Positions 45,902-57,800 of a stretch of DNA of 64,000 nucleotides are shown one piece after another. Made by a program: the position numbers and the translations under genes. How positions within the stretch are numbered: the stretch's first letter is position 1; every line of letters starts with the position of its first letter. This DNA comes from Mesodorylaimus sp. YZB2_4 (Eukaryota; Nematoda; Enoplea; Dorylaimida; Dorylaimidae), in NCBI GenBank assembly GCA_030248295.1, contig JASANH010000812.1:124001-188000 (forward strand), read 5' to 3'. The notes below the pieces were generated by a model. It was not told the origin of the DNA, ran no database searches, and was given only the letters and a program-made list of their open reading frames with translations.

Positions 45902-46574
45902 AAGTTATGATTCTATCCCGCAAATATTACTAATTTTTTGTTAGAATCCACTAAATTTTCCATCACTGCTTTCTTGAGCGTTCTCGAAAAGATGTAGTCC
46001 ACAAATCTAAGTCAATGAGGCACTAAAACCTTCGCGTTTATGAAAAAAGAATGAAGTATAACCCTCTCGCGGTGTGCCAGCGCTTCAGAAATGCAGCTAG
46101 GCACTGAGCGGCATCAGGAATTCGAGGTAAGTCGCGCGCGGGCATGGGTGCTATCTCGACACCCCCAAGTGTAATGGCTTCACAACGGTTGGTACACTGT
46201 AAAAGCTGTGTGACATCAGTGGTGTGCTGGTACTGTAGCTGAAACCATATTTTACCATCTTGCCCGATGAGTTGTGATCTTCCTTCCCGCATTTATGGGA
46301 AGTGCACAGCGCTAGAGCCAGGAGGTCGCTTCGCCTCCTTCCGCGTCAGTTTGTGACTGCAACGAAAGCAGGTGCGCGGTCGCACGCCAGTGCCATCACT
46401 GAGGTGTAGTTAGCCGGCAGGGAACCAAATCCTAGGTCCTGCCAAGAGCTGGTAGGGTGAGATTTTTGCTCACTATTTTGAATGCGTCAGATTATTTTGT
46501 CCTATCGAAAGTGAATGATCGTCTGCTTTTATAAAAATTACCGAAGTCGTTTCACAATGAAAAGGAGATATTGA

Positions 46575-46719
46575 GGCGCTTTTGCACTTTGTTCCCCAAT
46601 CTCTTGAATCCACTCCATCCTAGCCTAAGCCTAAGGCTAGGAGTAGGCCCAAATCCAGCCTATCCTAGCCTGGATATAGGCTCAGGCTAGGATAGGCTAG
46701 AACAAAGTGCAAAAGCGCC
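46575..46719. mobile_element. MITE, about 145 bp, perfect 19-bp terminal inverted repeats
   Basis: Begins GGCGCTTTTGCACTTTGTT and ends AACAAAGTGCAAAAGCGCC. The inside is filled with TAGCCTA/TAGGCTA palindromes (CTAGCCTAAGCCTAAGGCTA and AGGCTAGGATAGGCTAG). Confidence 0.85.
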
Positions 46720-46740
46720 CAGTATAATGTATACTATATA

Positions 46741-46981
46741 GTCAGAAGTAGGGCGCACTCCCAATTAGAAGGGTAATGGCGCTGAAAGAAGCGGTGTCGC
46801 CCAGAATGCAGAACTGCGGGTTAGCGATACGGATGGCGTATTGTTATGCTAGGAAAGTGGGGTAAGATGACCGCCCGCTTGTTGCTCGCGACAGGCGCGC
46901 GGGCGGTGGTCATCGGGTGTCCTAGGCGGCTTCTTACCATGCCATTTTTCCTTCTTACTTGGAGCGTGCCCTACTTCTGAC
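46741..46981. mobile_element. TIR element, about 241 bp, next to the previous MITE
   Basis: Left end GTCAGAAGTAGGGCGCACTC, right end GCGTGCCCTACTTCTGAC, inverted over about 22 bases with two mismatches. The inside holds CGCCCGCTTG..GCGCGCGGGCGG. The following 47000-47150 repeats GTCAGAAG/CTTCTGAC words and looks like a second, degraded copy. Confidence 0.75.
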
Positions 46982-47249
46982 TCGATGTGGTCAGACTTCT
47001 TACGACAGAAAATCAAAAGTCAAGTCAGACGTCAAGTCCCTTCCCACCTTCAAATCAGAAGGGGTCAAAGTCGGACCACGACCTTCTGATTCGACTTCTG
47101 ACAGCGTCTGATTAGACGCCTTCTTACTTCTGACCAGAAGAGGGTATTTTGAGATGACGCCTTAGTATACTGTAGTAACTTAGTTTTAGGTTGCATGTCT
47201 ACGAACCCGTCTTACGATCAGTGTTTTCGCTTATGCTGTATGTCATGTC

Positions 47250-47409
47250 ATGTCATACTTTATACATAGCCAAGCACTAGGCAGGGCACTAGAGGGCTAA
47301 GGAACACATATTTGACGATCGTTTTTGTACCGAGGCGGGAGTCGAATCCTCCCCTCTAACAGTAAGTGCGCACCCAGCGTGAGCAGCCCACTAGGCCACG
47401 ACCCAGCCC
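47250..47409 (-). repeat. tRNA-derived SINE, copy 2
   Basis: In reverse complement: GGGTCGTGGCCTAGTGGG, GGATTCGACTCCCGCC, then TGTTCCTTAGCCCTCTAGTG and TATAAAGTATGACATGA, matching 32761-32920. Confidence 0.75.
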
Positions 47410-48169
47410 CATCTTGTTGGTCATAGCGATTGACCAACGAGATGCTGACAATCAATTTTGCGAGTGCCGTGTTTCTGCATCAAGTATTTGAAATTCACCA
47501 ACCTCGAAGATTTCTGAGTCATCCTGGCAAGTCGGTTTTTGGGCCCTCCTGCGAGCTCGGGGTGCTGCTAGGTGACCCTCCCTTGCCATCGCGTAGGGCC
47601 CATTCGGGATGCAAGCAAGGCAGGACCCCAGCAACGGCCGATCCACCGATCCGACGGGGACCAAGGGGCCGATGTATTCGATCCAGCGATCGAGTCAGAT
47701 CGATCCGATCTGATTGCTGGATCGACCGTATCAGACTAATGTTTTTTGCAGTTTGTCTGCTTTTTATGTCAAATCAGCATTTATCCCGCTGTAGGCGCTG
47801 GTTATCTCTCCTGCGTCCTTTGGAGTGGTTTTGTATGGGTAGACGATCACAGCCAGGGAACAGGGCGCGTATATGAGGGTGCAGTGCCAAGTACGTCATC
47901 CCCATCAGTTTTTTCATTTTTCGAAGCGGGTCAACTGGATCGGATCGGCCGATGCAGGGCAGGAGCCCGTGAACGCATCCTCATTTGAAGAGGCCGATTT
48001 CACATTAGTGTTCGCTCGCTCGCTGCTTATCACAAAATGACTTTAAGGGATGAGCATGCGCAAAAGTCTGCGCACATCCATACACTTTTTGCACTATCCA
48101 TATTCGGCACTCCGTGTTCGCACCATCTGCTAGCAGGAAACGAGCGAAACATCATGTGGAATCGGCCAT

Positions 48170-48330
48170 CCAGTTCAAATGCAGATGCGTTCCTGTCAGC
48201 CTCAACTCGGCGACGCCAGCTGTTACCCAGCCCATGCCCCATGGAGGGAGGCCCCGCTCCGAGAGCCTCTCGCCAAAGGCCTCTCCTCGTTTGTCGAACC
48301 TGAAAAAACGAAGAATGAGTCACCAACCAC
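48170..48330 (-). repeat. SINE-like repeat, copy 2 of the 28925 pair
   Basis: In reverse complement: GTTCGACAAACGAGGAGAGG, CCTTTGGCGAGAGGCTCTCG and CATGGGGCATGGGCTGGGT, corresponding to 29050-29150. Confidence 0.65.
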
Positions 48331-48858
48331 CCAATCCACCACCATTGTACATTTATCGCAAAATAAAAAAAAAGCTTACTCTTCCTTCATGCTAAACTTA
48401 CGATACCACATTTAGATACAGTCGTTTCACAGGTCTTGCCTAATTCGACTAGCCATTGCCTCGTGATCTTATCACTTCGATTTACTTTTATCACCTTGCC
48501 TTAGCTAAATGGCAAACAAGTTCTGTTGGGCAGAGAAAAAAGAAAACGATAAAATTCTTTGGGCAACGGCAGTTTGACGAAAGCTGATTTTCAACAACCC
48601 GAAACGTTTTCTTCTTGCTGATTTTGCGCAAACTTTGATAAATATTGTCAGCGTCTCATTGACGTAGTTTTTGGTTGAAATTGCCCCCCTTATCACGAGT
48701 CGCGTTGAAATCAGCCTCCGCTAGTGCGCAAACAACCAAATATCATCCCGAAAAGACAAGCTACTCAGGACCGGTCTCGAGACTTGTTGTTTGAGTTGAG
48801 TGGCCAGAAATAGTCTTCTCCTAAAAGACGACTATTTTGAAAATATTTCGCGAGTAAA

Positions 48859-49859
48859 ATGGTTTTGCCACAACATAGTGGAAGTGTGTACAAGCATCGG
48901 GGTAAAAATGATTGGAAAGAAACTTGGTTATGTTTAGAAACTGATGGAAAATTGACATGGAAGAAAAAAGATGCTTATGAAGTGAAAGGAACAGCGTATT
49001 TGAAAGATATTTTAGATAATATTCAAATTACTGGATGGCCAATTAAAAAATGTGAACAAAATAATAACGCCACACCTTTTCTTATGCGTTTACCAATCAA
49101 TGTTCGCGGATCAAATACTAATAAAACTTTGATTCTGAAAAGTGGTGCCGATTTGGATATTTGGTTGGATGCGTTCGCTACGGTTATTGGAAAATGGAAA
49201 TTATGGAAGACATGCAAGCAAAAACAAGCTTTTAAAATCAGTAAGCAAATGTCATTGGACGAAAGAAGTGTGGAAAAACATTTGAAATATGAAGAATTGG
49301 TAGAATTCTATAAATCGACGTGGTCCGATTTTTTGACCAAATGTAAACATAACCAACCGATTGAAACTGAAGAGCAAAACGGTAGGTTTTTTACAATAGG
49401 TTTCAAAAACGCGGGTTCAAATCTCGCTCAAGCTCAACTTTTTGCTTTGTATCTTGATCAGAAATTGAGTCGCTAAACTTTTTCAAGCTGAAGACCCAAA
49501 TTAGTTACGGTGTCACCAAAAAGTCAGAAAAATTTTGGTGTTTCTTATCTTAAAAAAATATCACTAGTTTATATATTCTATACAATTTAGGGTCTGTTCG
49601 TAACGGCGCTCAGCATGACCATGTCGACCAAACACACGTCAATGGCCCCGCCAGACAGCAACAAATGTCGAACGGAGCGCCAGCTTACCCGCCAACTTAT
49701 AGCGCTGCAATGGCTCGCCCACCAAAAGAAGTGACTACCAGTGTCACAGTGCACAAGGAGGTGAACTCAGCTGATGGCCTTGTGCAGCCTGCAAACAAGC
49801 GAACAAACAATGGGGAAATTTTGGGTGATGAAGACGATGGCGAGGAATTGCACTTCTAA
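48859..49859 (+). CDS. PH-domain protein, two exons
   Basis: 263 residues from exons 48859-49381 and 49591-49859, joined in phase (CAAAACG|GTAGGT and CAATTTAG|GGTCTG). An N-terminal PH domain (about 1-115) starts SGSVYKHRGKNDWKETW, with LCLETDGKLTWKKKDA, NKTLILKSGADLDIWLDAF closing it. A charged helical stretch follows (SLDERSVEKHLKYEELVEFY), then a proline-rich tail with YPPTYS, a PPxY-type motif that WW domains bind. It ends in an acidic DEDDGEELHF with AATAAA overlapping the stop. Probable membrane or phosphoinositide adaptor. If the intron is retained the protein ends shortly after QN. A decayed paralogue follows at 50690-51160. Confidence 0.8.
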
Positions 49860-49924
49860 ATAAAAACTAATCAAAGGTGCTTTTAAATGTCTCGAAATAT
49901 CTTTTGGTTTCAGCGAAGGAGAAC

Positions 49925-50075
49925 TGTACTGTAGCTGAAACCACATTTTACGCACTCACCAACAACGCGAGGGTATCTGAATAGAATAGAGAAGATAAAC
50001 CATGTGGCGCCGTGATAAATTACAGAATGTCGGCTCACGCTTCATGTGCGCAAAATATAGTTTCTTTAACTGTAG
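49925..50075. mobile_element. MITE with GAAACCACATTTTACGC / GCAAAATATAGTTTC ends
   Basis: Left: TACTGTAGCTGAAACCACAT. Right: GTGCGCAAAATATAGTTTCT, followed by AACTGTAG. Inverted with mismatches, about 145 bp. Same end family as 22553-22710. Confidence 0.6.
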
Positions 50076-50221
50076 GTGATATATTGTTATTTTGCTAAAA
50101 CTGCTTGGTTTTCCGCTTTATTTAAAAACCCGCCTCGCATCTAGGTTCCACTGAAAATAATTCGATATTATGTGACAGCCATACAGATTTTCGACCATTT
50201 TAAAGACATCGTATAAGGCAA

Positions 50222-50383
50222 AATTTGAATTTCCCACCGAAATCTGATTCGCTTATGACAGTTTCACATGGATGAAAAGCTACTCTCTTCAATGTTTGTG
50301 CACAGGTTATAAATTAAGGGACTTTTCATCTTGTGCAGCTGTCGTAAGCGACTTGGAGCGGGAAATTCAAAATCTTGCGCCTG
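50222..50383. mobile_element. Fold-back MITE with TTTGAATTTCCC ends
   Basis: Left end TTTGAATTTCCCACC, then TTCGCTTATGACAGTTTCAC. Right end CAGCTGTCGTAAGCGACTT, then GAGCGGGAAATTCAAAA. Inverted arms of about 55 bases, 162 bp in all. Confidence 0.75.
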
Positions 50384-50689
50384 ATCTTAAAGCTATAATA
50401 GCACGGAGGGTAACCTTTAAGAAGGTCAGAGTGCTGTGATATGTGGTCCCCATGTTGAATCTGCTATCCTGCGCATCACAGGCAAAAGCGCGCGAAGTGC
50501 GTGCAATTCAACTTTCTCTGAAAATTCGATTTTCGCATTTTTCAAAATAATGATACGGATCTGAGCAAAATGAAGTATGCCAACCTTATTTTACATAGGG
50601 ACTGCATATCACAGCACTCTCACCCCCCCCCCCCCCCGTGCTAGTATAGCTTTAGTGAAAATTCGCCTGTCATGCTATTCAATGGTCCA

Positions 50690-51160
50690 TATTTGCTCAT
50701 TGGAACAATTTTTATGCGCGCGGCAAGCAAAATTTAACAAAGTATATGTTTTGCTGGATGGAAATGGAAAATTGCAGTGGGCTTGCTGTTCGCAATAGAA
50801 CCAGATGCGTCGTCAAAGATTCTAATTAAAAATGGGACGCAAGTGGGAAGGAAATCAAATATTTTCTCTTGCTTGCTTCTGAATTATGTTTACTCCAATA
50901 TCTGTGTGGCCAGTTTGAAATCATCCCCCCCCCCCCCCCCCCCGAACCCCGACCCCCGCTTTCTCAACAGTATATCTCTGGGTGGATGCTATTAAAAATT
51001 CTATAGCCTATGATGGATTTGCAGTAATTCCCCATTCAAGGTAGGAAATTCCGACATTGCCGAGGTGCAAAGACTTTCTCAAAACGATTTGGAGAATCGT
51101 CACCTCGCATATCAGCGCTGGAAAAGAAATAAGCGCTTGGACCTGCAGCAGATTCTGTGA
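50690..51160 (+). pseudogene. Decayed tandem PH-domain paralogue
   Basis: Three pieces in the same order as in the intact gene at 48859: KFNKVYVLLDGNGKLQWA (like WLCLETDGKLTWKKK), then PDASSKILIKNG (like NKTLILKSGAD), then VQRLSQNDLENRHLAYQRWK and NKRLDLQQIL (like SLDERSVEKHLKYEELVEF). The pieces lie in different frames, with poly-C in between, and no continuous splice solution was found. Possible short introns (GTGGGA, GTAGGA) are not excluded. Confidence 0.5.
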
Positions 51161-53580
51161 GCAGCAGCAGAATCAGCAGTCAAAAAATTTACTTTTAGAC
51201 TACTGATCACAGAATCAAACTGTGCGTTATTTGCTGGAGAGATCACAGTTTATGACCTTATCGTACTTTATGCAACCACATTCTTCAGGGTTTGCTCGGT
51301 GTAATATCCACCAAAAAGGCCCCTCCGCTGTTACAGACCAAAAACATATTTTGTGTTTCCATAAATGGACACTTTTATCACGCATTTTTTTATTCAAGCT
51401 AACAAATATTATTGAGCTAATTTCAAATAAACTTTCAGTGTGACAGCGAAGAAGCCAGATTCGTGCAAAATGGGAAGGTCCAAGTAAATCGTAAGGGGTA
51501 TACACGTATGTCGAGAGTGTTCTCGTGTCTGAATACATTAGCACAAATAATCAAGCTTCCATCTATTTGATTAGCCAAATTTAATTGCGCGAGAGTAAAA
51601 GCAAGAATTTTTTAAGCTTCAAACAAAAATTTTTGTAAGATCAGAAAGGACTGACAGAATTTTTTTTCACAAATCTGTTTTTTTCCCTTTTGACCTGCTA
51701 GGTACACAGCGCATGAGCGAGTGAGAATGCACAAGAAAAAAATCGATTTCACTAGGAACAGGTTCGAGACCCGCTGATCTCAAGTCTTAAATTTTTTTCT
51801 AGATTCTTAGTTAAACTTTACAATGGGAATAATCTCATTAGTCACATTGCATTCTCTGTAGTCTATTGTGAAAGTGCTTGTCAGTGGGAATTTAGCTTTT
51901 TGTTTCGCGCATCTAATTCAATCACATTTTTGAAACATCGCCAAAAACAAGTTAACAAAATCGAAGTCAAACCTAACTTTTTTTCTTTTAAAAAAATTGC
52001 ATTGCCCCTTTTTCTGGTAAGTTAACTCAAATGTGATTGCAGATTGACTGGGACCTCAGACGATGAAAAAAGTGCTTTTCTAAATGAAATATTTCCCTGC
52101 AGCAACAATTTCCTATAATTCAATTCAACAACAATTCCTGGTTATCGGGGGTCGCGGGAATTGTTGCCGCGACCACCGACTAGTCGATTAGGTTATTGCT
52201 CATTCCGTGTCCAGAATGGGAGGCCATTCGGACACACCAAATCCATTGATCCGACATAAACTCAAGGAAATCTCGGCTGACTGGCACATTTGGTTCTTGC
52301 ATTTTGGTTTACTCACAATCCTAACTTGAGCGGAAGGAATTGGCGCGAGCAGCGAATCAATTGACGGCTGAATGTCAGGCCGTGCGAATAAGAAACATTA
52401 GCAGGTGTCTGCACTCGACGGAAATCATGGGCACGAGATGCTCGTGCGTCAGAGGTCGTGCAGTTTTGACAGATGAGAGCAAGGCGACTCGGAAGTGCGA
52501 ACAGAGCGTGACTGATTTCCCAGAAATATGAAAGGAGCTAGCAGACCATCTAATTTTATAAGGAGCGATTTGGAGGGCTCAGCCAGGTGCGAATGATCGG
52601 GCAGGAAGAAGGGACGAAATTGGCCTAAGAGTTTCGACCTATCGCTAAAGGTGTTCAATTTTAACAGGCAATGTTCGGGATCTGAAAAAATGTCAGTTCT
52701 TTTTTTTATTAGAATTAACCTTACTGATTTAAATTTTTTTAAAAAGTTTTTTAGGTGTTGAAATACTTCAATTTTAAAAAAGAATAGGTTTTTTGGCTAA
52801 AAAAATATCAACAAATGCGTTTGAATTTTTATTGATTATTGCTAATGCGTAATCATGATCAAAAAAAATCTGTGACAGAATATTCTTATAACAAAATGCT
52901 CGAAGTCGAAATCGTTACATGAAATTTTCAAGGGATTTAACTGATGGCTTCCCGGCAGTCAAACGGGGAAACAATCTTTTAATAAAGCACGCGACTGCAA
53001 GTTTGAATTTCGCTTTTTTTTAAACTAAAGGAGGCCTAATTTCCACAGATAGAAGCCCATTTTTTTCGAAAAAATTATATAAATACACGCAATAGATCGC
53101 TGTGTTAATCGCCAGTTAATTTAGTCCAAGGCTCTTGCCTTGGCCTCTTTAGAATGAGATTTCACAATAAGCCTCCTAAATTGAAATTGCTGCATGCAAG
53201 AAATCCTTCAACAGCAAATCTGCAACGGGTAAAAATTCATTTTGCATTTTCCAAACGCAGTTTTTTTTAAAACTAGGTTCTCCTTTTATTGATCGTGCAT
53301 GCTTTTAGCAATGTACGTCATTGGCTTAATTAAAAATTTTTCAATAAATGGATTCGATAGGCTTTCAGTGCTCAACACTGGCCTCGATTAGATTCGTCCA
53401 TTATTAGACCACGAAGCGTGTGCTCATTGGTTTTATTAATTTCTCACCAAGACATCAAGTGAGGGGAAAAACACGAGAATAACATCTGGTCATGAAGAAA
53501 TGAAACCCGCAATATAATCAATCAAAATATACACGATTCTACAGCTTCGCTCATCTTTTATTAGTTTCGAGAAACTGCAT

Positions 53581-53595
53581 TCCCCCCCCCCCCCC
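53581..53595 (+). repeat. Poly-C run just downstream of the receptor gene
   Basis: About 14 C in a row next to the 3' end of the minus-strand gene. Similar runs lie at 50622 and 50925. Confidence 0.9.
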
Positions 53596-53616
53596 TCGAG
53601 GTACAGTACAGATAGG

Positions 53617-54819
53617 TTAGGCTTCTTGTCTGATAGCGCCGCCATGCTTTTTCGATCCATTGCTAGTTTTAGGCGTTAGAACAGTCTTCATTTTTCTTCT
53701 AAATCTTCCACTACACCAGGCGTAAATGAACACATTTAAACTACTGTTGGCCACGACTAATAAGGTGGAAGTATCGACCAAATGTTCCATAAAAGGGGTT
53801 TGAAATTGATCCGATTTCATAAAACTTTCACAAAAATCAATAATTGCTGGCAATGAATGGAAAAATAAAAATTTCAAAATAACGCATAATAATGTTATCG
53901 TTAAAATTTTTCTTTGTTGACATAATACAGAATCTTTTTTTATTTCACGCAAACTTTTATTACTTTTTTGACTACTGTTTGACTTTTTTATTCCAACATC
54001 ACTGTGTCCGCTTGATTGTGATAAAAGATTTAAATCTTGCGCACTAAAATGACCGCTTGTACTTTCTGGTTTTTCTTCAATTATAAATCGACTTTTTCTT
54101 CTCATTACCATTAATCTTGTCATTTGAACTTCCCGCCAAATTCGAAAACTCAAAATACATAATAAAAGAAATGGACCGATAGAAAATAAAAGAGGGCCTA
54201 GAATTATTTTATAAGCGATCCAATATGAGCTTAAACTACGAAACGATGTTGGTTCCATCAAAGCAATAATTCGATTTTTGGTCAATTCGAGACAAAAAAA
54301 TGTGCGAATTTCAAAATATCGAGGTATATTATAAGAAAAGGCAAAAATTATAGCTAAAATTGAAATGTAAATTGACCGCTTCTTAGCATCGTATATTTTA
54401 TGTTTCATTGGATGACACAGCGCGAAATATCGTTCGATCGAAAGTAGCACAACTAACCAAACGCAGGATGTGTAAGCAAAATTTGAGAAAAAATTTAAAT
54501 ATGGATATAATAGGACATAAGATCCATAAGTTTTCATTCGTCCATAAAGCAAATTCGGGAGATTATTCATAAAAAATGAGCCTAATAATACAGCGCAGTC
54601 GCAAATACAAAGTGGGACGGTATAGAAACTGATGACGGGTATTGGTCGAGTTTTGAATAAAATTATTAAACATATAAAATTACCAAATAAACCAATAAGT
54701 ATTAGAATGGCTAGAATCGGACCACACACGTAATAACCATAATCGAGTGGATATATTTCGTATTTTAGTCGAACCATGCAGTCGGCGGTTATATTTGAAG
54801 AAAAATTTAAACGAGCCAT
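53617..54819 (-). CDS. FMRFamide-receptor-like GPCR
   Basis: Intronless 400-residue class A receptor. The extracellular start has a glycosylation site (NFSSNIT). TM1 GLFGNFICLIILF; TM2 PLCICDCAVLL; TM3 ends LSIERYFALCHPMKHK, with ERY in place of DRY; TM6 ITLLCVILKFLFFHSLPAI; TM7 ends NSSLNVFIYAWCSGRFRRKM, with NVFIY in the NPxxY position. The third intracellular loop is long and Ser/Lys-rich, with SSGHSDVG and SNSSQKSNKSLREIK. The pattern fits FMRFamide and other neuropeptide receptors of invertebrates. Start is the first Met in a MARLNFSS context. The peptide ligand cannot be predicted. Confidence 0.85.
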   Translation of the reverse strand: MARLNFSSNITADCMVRLKYEIYPLDYGYYVCGPILAILILIGLFGNFICLIILFKTRPIPVISFYTVPLCICDCAVLLGSFFMNNLPNLLYGRMKTYGSYVLLYPYLNFFSNFAYTSCVWLVVLLSIERYFALCHPMKHKIYDAKKRSIYISILAIIFAFSYNIPRYFEIRTFFCLELTKNRIIALMEPTSFRSLSSYWIAYKIILGPLLFSIGPFLLLCILSFRIWREVQMTRLMVMRRKSRFIIEEKPESTSGHFSAQDLNLLSQSSGHSDVGIKKSNSSQKSNKSLREIKKDSVLCQQRKILTITLLCVILKFLFFHSLPAIIDFCESFMKSDQFQTPFMEHLVDTSTLLVVANSSLNVFIYAWCSGRFRRKMKTVLTPKTSNGSKKHGGAIRQEA

Positions 54820-57800
54820 GGTAATAAATCAAGGTTCTTTATGGGCACCCGAGCGGCTGCTCTTCGTTCGACAGCCGGTCGCTTTCTCGTCCTCTTTCCT
54901 TTAAAGGGTCTCGACGCCTGATGGTGACAGGCGGGCTGGCGCCATAGGGCGAGGTATAGCTGTCTAGTCTCGTGTCCGACGAGATCAGGAGGAAAATGAA
55001 AAAAGAGGAAATAAGTAGCTAGGTCGGCTGGATAACCAACGTGATCCCACTTCAACCACGTGATCCCACTTTAATGAGTGTTGTGGAAGCAGGTGGACGG
55101 AAGTCCTAAAGAAAATCACCTGAAACCAGATAACTAATGAGAAACGCGAGATTTGTACACATCGTGACACAATGCTCCATCGAAACCCGCGGCTTGCTTC
55201 GAGGTCTCCGATTTTCACCCGCTATTGTAGAAATGCCAGAAATAAGGCGGCACGCGCGATTGATTCGCAAGTCAACAGCGCGTTTAGTTACGGTCTCTGA
55301 TGCCCTGGGCAAGTATCAAGAGTACGCGTCGGTCCATTTGACGCCATGAAACTGCACGTGGAGAAACTATGTAAGGCTGCGATACAAAACAACTTCATCA
55401 AAAGCATCGACAAGTCGAAACATATGAATTCGCAGAGTTTAACCTGCTCACCACAAAAAAGCAGCCGGAATACTTCAGCATTTATCTCTTTCATGTAGAA
55501 TTAAACATGGTTTTCAGCAAAGCTCCTGTCGAACGCACACCACGCTCCCCAGCCTGATTTCAGGTAAGCAGCTTCAACCTGCCAATCAACGAGAAATCCG
55601 CGCGAATTCAAATTTTTGATTTCTGTATGAGTTTTTAGACCTTTATGGCAAGGAATTATCTTCAGGTTCAGTTGTATGGCATCTTCTAAAAATTACGCCA
55701 CAAAATTTGTAAACCTGATGTTTCTCAGTCTTGGAAAAAAGTAAAAGGAGCATTCCAATGAGCTTTAGTTTCATTTTTTATTATTTTTCTGGTAAGCGTT
55801 TCCGACACGCGCAGAAAACTTCTTTAAAATTAATGCTTGAAAGAGCGCATCAAGAAAATTGTAATACAGGTCAAATAAATAGATAATTTCTAACCTTCCT
55901 CTCCCATCCCAACATCCATACGCTCATAATGCCCTAAAACCTGCCGCTAACTAGGCGGGATGCGAGATGTTTGTCACTTTATCCTTTGATGGACCTAAGC
56001 GCTAGGAACTACGACGTTTGGACAAAACACAAAACATAGTCATTTCACATGCTTCCTCTTCCAGACTAGGGAGAAAAATTTCCCAAACCCAAGTGTGTCC
56101 TACGCGAAAGGTTGATGCTGGCAAGTGATGCCAGCTTCTGTGCGAATATCTTATTGACCAGACAGAATTTCACAGACAAGCTGGAACGTTTTAGCTTTTC
56201 TATGGAAAGCCGTCCGTCTGTTGGTGGCTGCGGTTTTTGAAACCACGCTATTCCCTGTGACTTTTTTGGATACTACATGAACCTCATCACTACAGTACAC
56301 GCCGTATAACTCTATTTTGCGGCCGCCGCTCTACCCTATTCATAAAATTTCAAAGTTACACTGGGTTATTTCTCATGAATTTAAACCAAGAGGTTTTTCT
56401 GGAGCACCTACAAAATTATAGAAGTATTTGTATCTCAACTTTCCCCACAAACACCCACGTATCAGGTTTTTCAAATTTTTCGCGCTGTTTCCCGAAAGAT
56501 GTAAAATGTTTGTGAATCAAATTTTTTACACCTGGCACGGACACTGATGAGCAAATGCATATTATATGCGTCAAATTCGCAGTGGCCTGAACGAATTCGG
56601 CGCATGCAAATGTCGGAACCTCACAGTGGCACAGCAGCACAATCGTGGGAGAATAATTACACGTCGGTTGCACGTAACGCGTGGCACAACTGACCAAAAG
56701 ACGAACATGCCAAGCACAACTGACGAAAAAAATATTCTAGCGAAGCAATTCTAGCAAATATGGCCATAGCTAGACATAACGCTATTATGAAAAGTTTGAG
56801 TTTATCTGGTCTAGTGTATGTACAGTACACGGAACTAGATTACTGGCACGTTCGTCGTGAGGACACGTGGACTGAGAAACATTCAAATCATCCCATAAAA
56901 AATTAATAATGAGTATGAACCCAACGATATTCTATATTTATCTCTCTTTGACGACAAACATTAAGCAAATCACATGAAATAGCGTTATCGAACGCTATAC
57001 CTCGAACTCATTCGATGCTACCCAATATAGACTATAATAATATGCTTTTCGATATCCAATAAGCACATACAAAATTTCCTTAGCTAACCTATCTATATTT
57101 TCGAAACGGTCTTCCTGTTTTTGTCAAGCCCAATGTGGGCGCTGTTAGTGATTTAAAATAGATCTATTATGTTTTGAAAACACTTTTACAGGGGGTAAAA
57201 GGGAAAACAGGTTGGACCAGACAGTTTCAACAAAAATTCCTGCGGGCTAACTACAGTATGTAGGGCTTATGAAGAAGGGCATTAGCTAGGTATCGTTATA
57301 ACGTCATTGAAAAGGCTCGGGCATTAGAATGGACAAGAAATAGCACTTTTGAAAGCAGAATTGTCTGCTAAAACCGGACGTGTCTTAATGAACTCCTTCA
57401 AGAGATAGAGAGATGAAAAGAGTCTACAATATTCTACGTGCATCAAAAAAGGATAAGTGCCGTCACTTATGACGCAGCGCAGATAATGTTAGAAGAAAAC
57501 ACGGCTGTCATATAATCTGCATTTTGCATTGTTATTAGCTACAGTAACTGAAACTATATTTTACTGAGCGAGGAAGTAAAGAATTTACGCCATATCAAGC
57601 GGGTTACAAACAATTTGAATATAAAATTGGTTGATTTCCAAAAGGTGAAATGCACCCGGCAAAATGTCGCGGTCTGCCGCAAGAAACAATTTTGCTCAGT
57701 TTTCAAAAAAGAAAATTTTCAAAAAGAACACACATTCAAAAAGGACAATCTTTAAGAATCTTTTGGCTTTTTTAGTGGTCATGCAAATCTGTCATTTTTT

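Larger units (their letters stand above)
45902..48858. other. Intergenic region with several fold-back elements and SINEs
   Basis: No gene recognised. It holds the MITEs at 46575 and 46741, the SINE at 47250 and the SINE-like copy at 48170. The stretch 47640-47720 is rich in GATCGATC/GATCCGAT. Frames at 47430-47988 have no signature. Confidence 0.45.
49860..53616. other. Gene-poor stretch with MITEs and a decayed PH paralogue
   Basis: Contains 49925-50075, 50222-50383 and the PH remnant at 50690-51160. From 51500 to 53600 there is only AT-rich sequence and no exon with support. The poly-C runs at 50622-50636, 50925-50943 and 53581-53595 are simple repeats. Confidence 0.4.

Noticed and set aside
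55137-55349. 70-residue frame with a basic C-terminal half
   Set aside because: No family signature or splice-site support.
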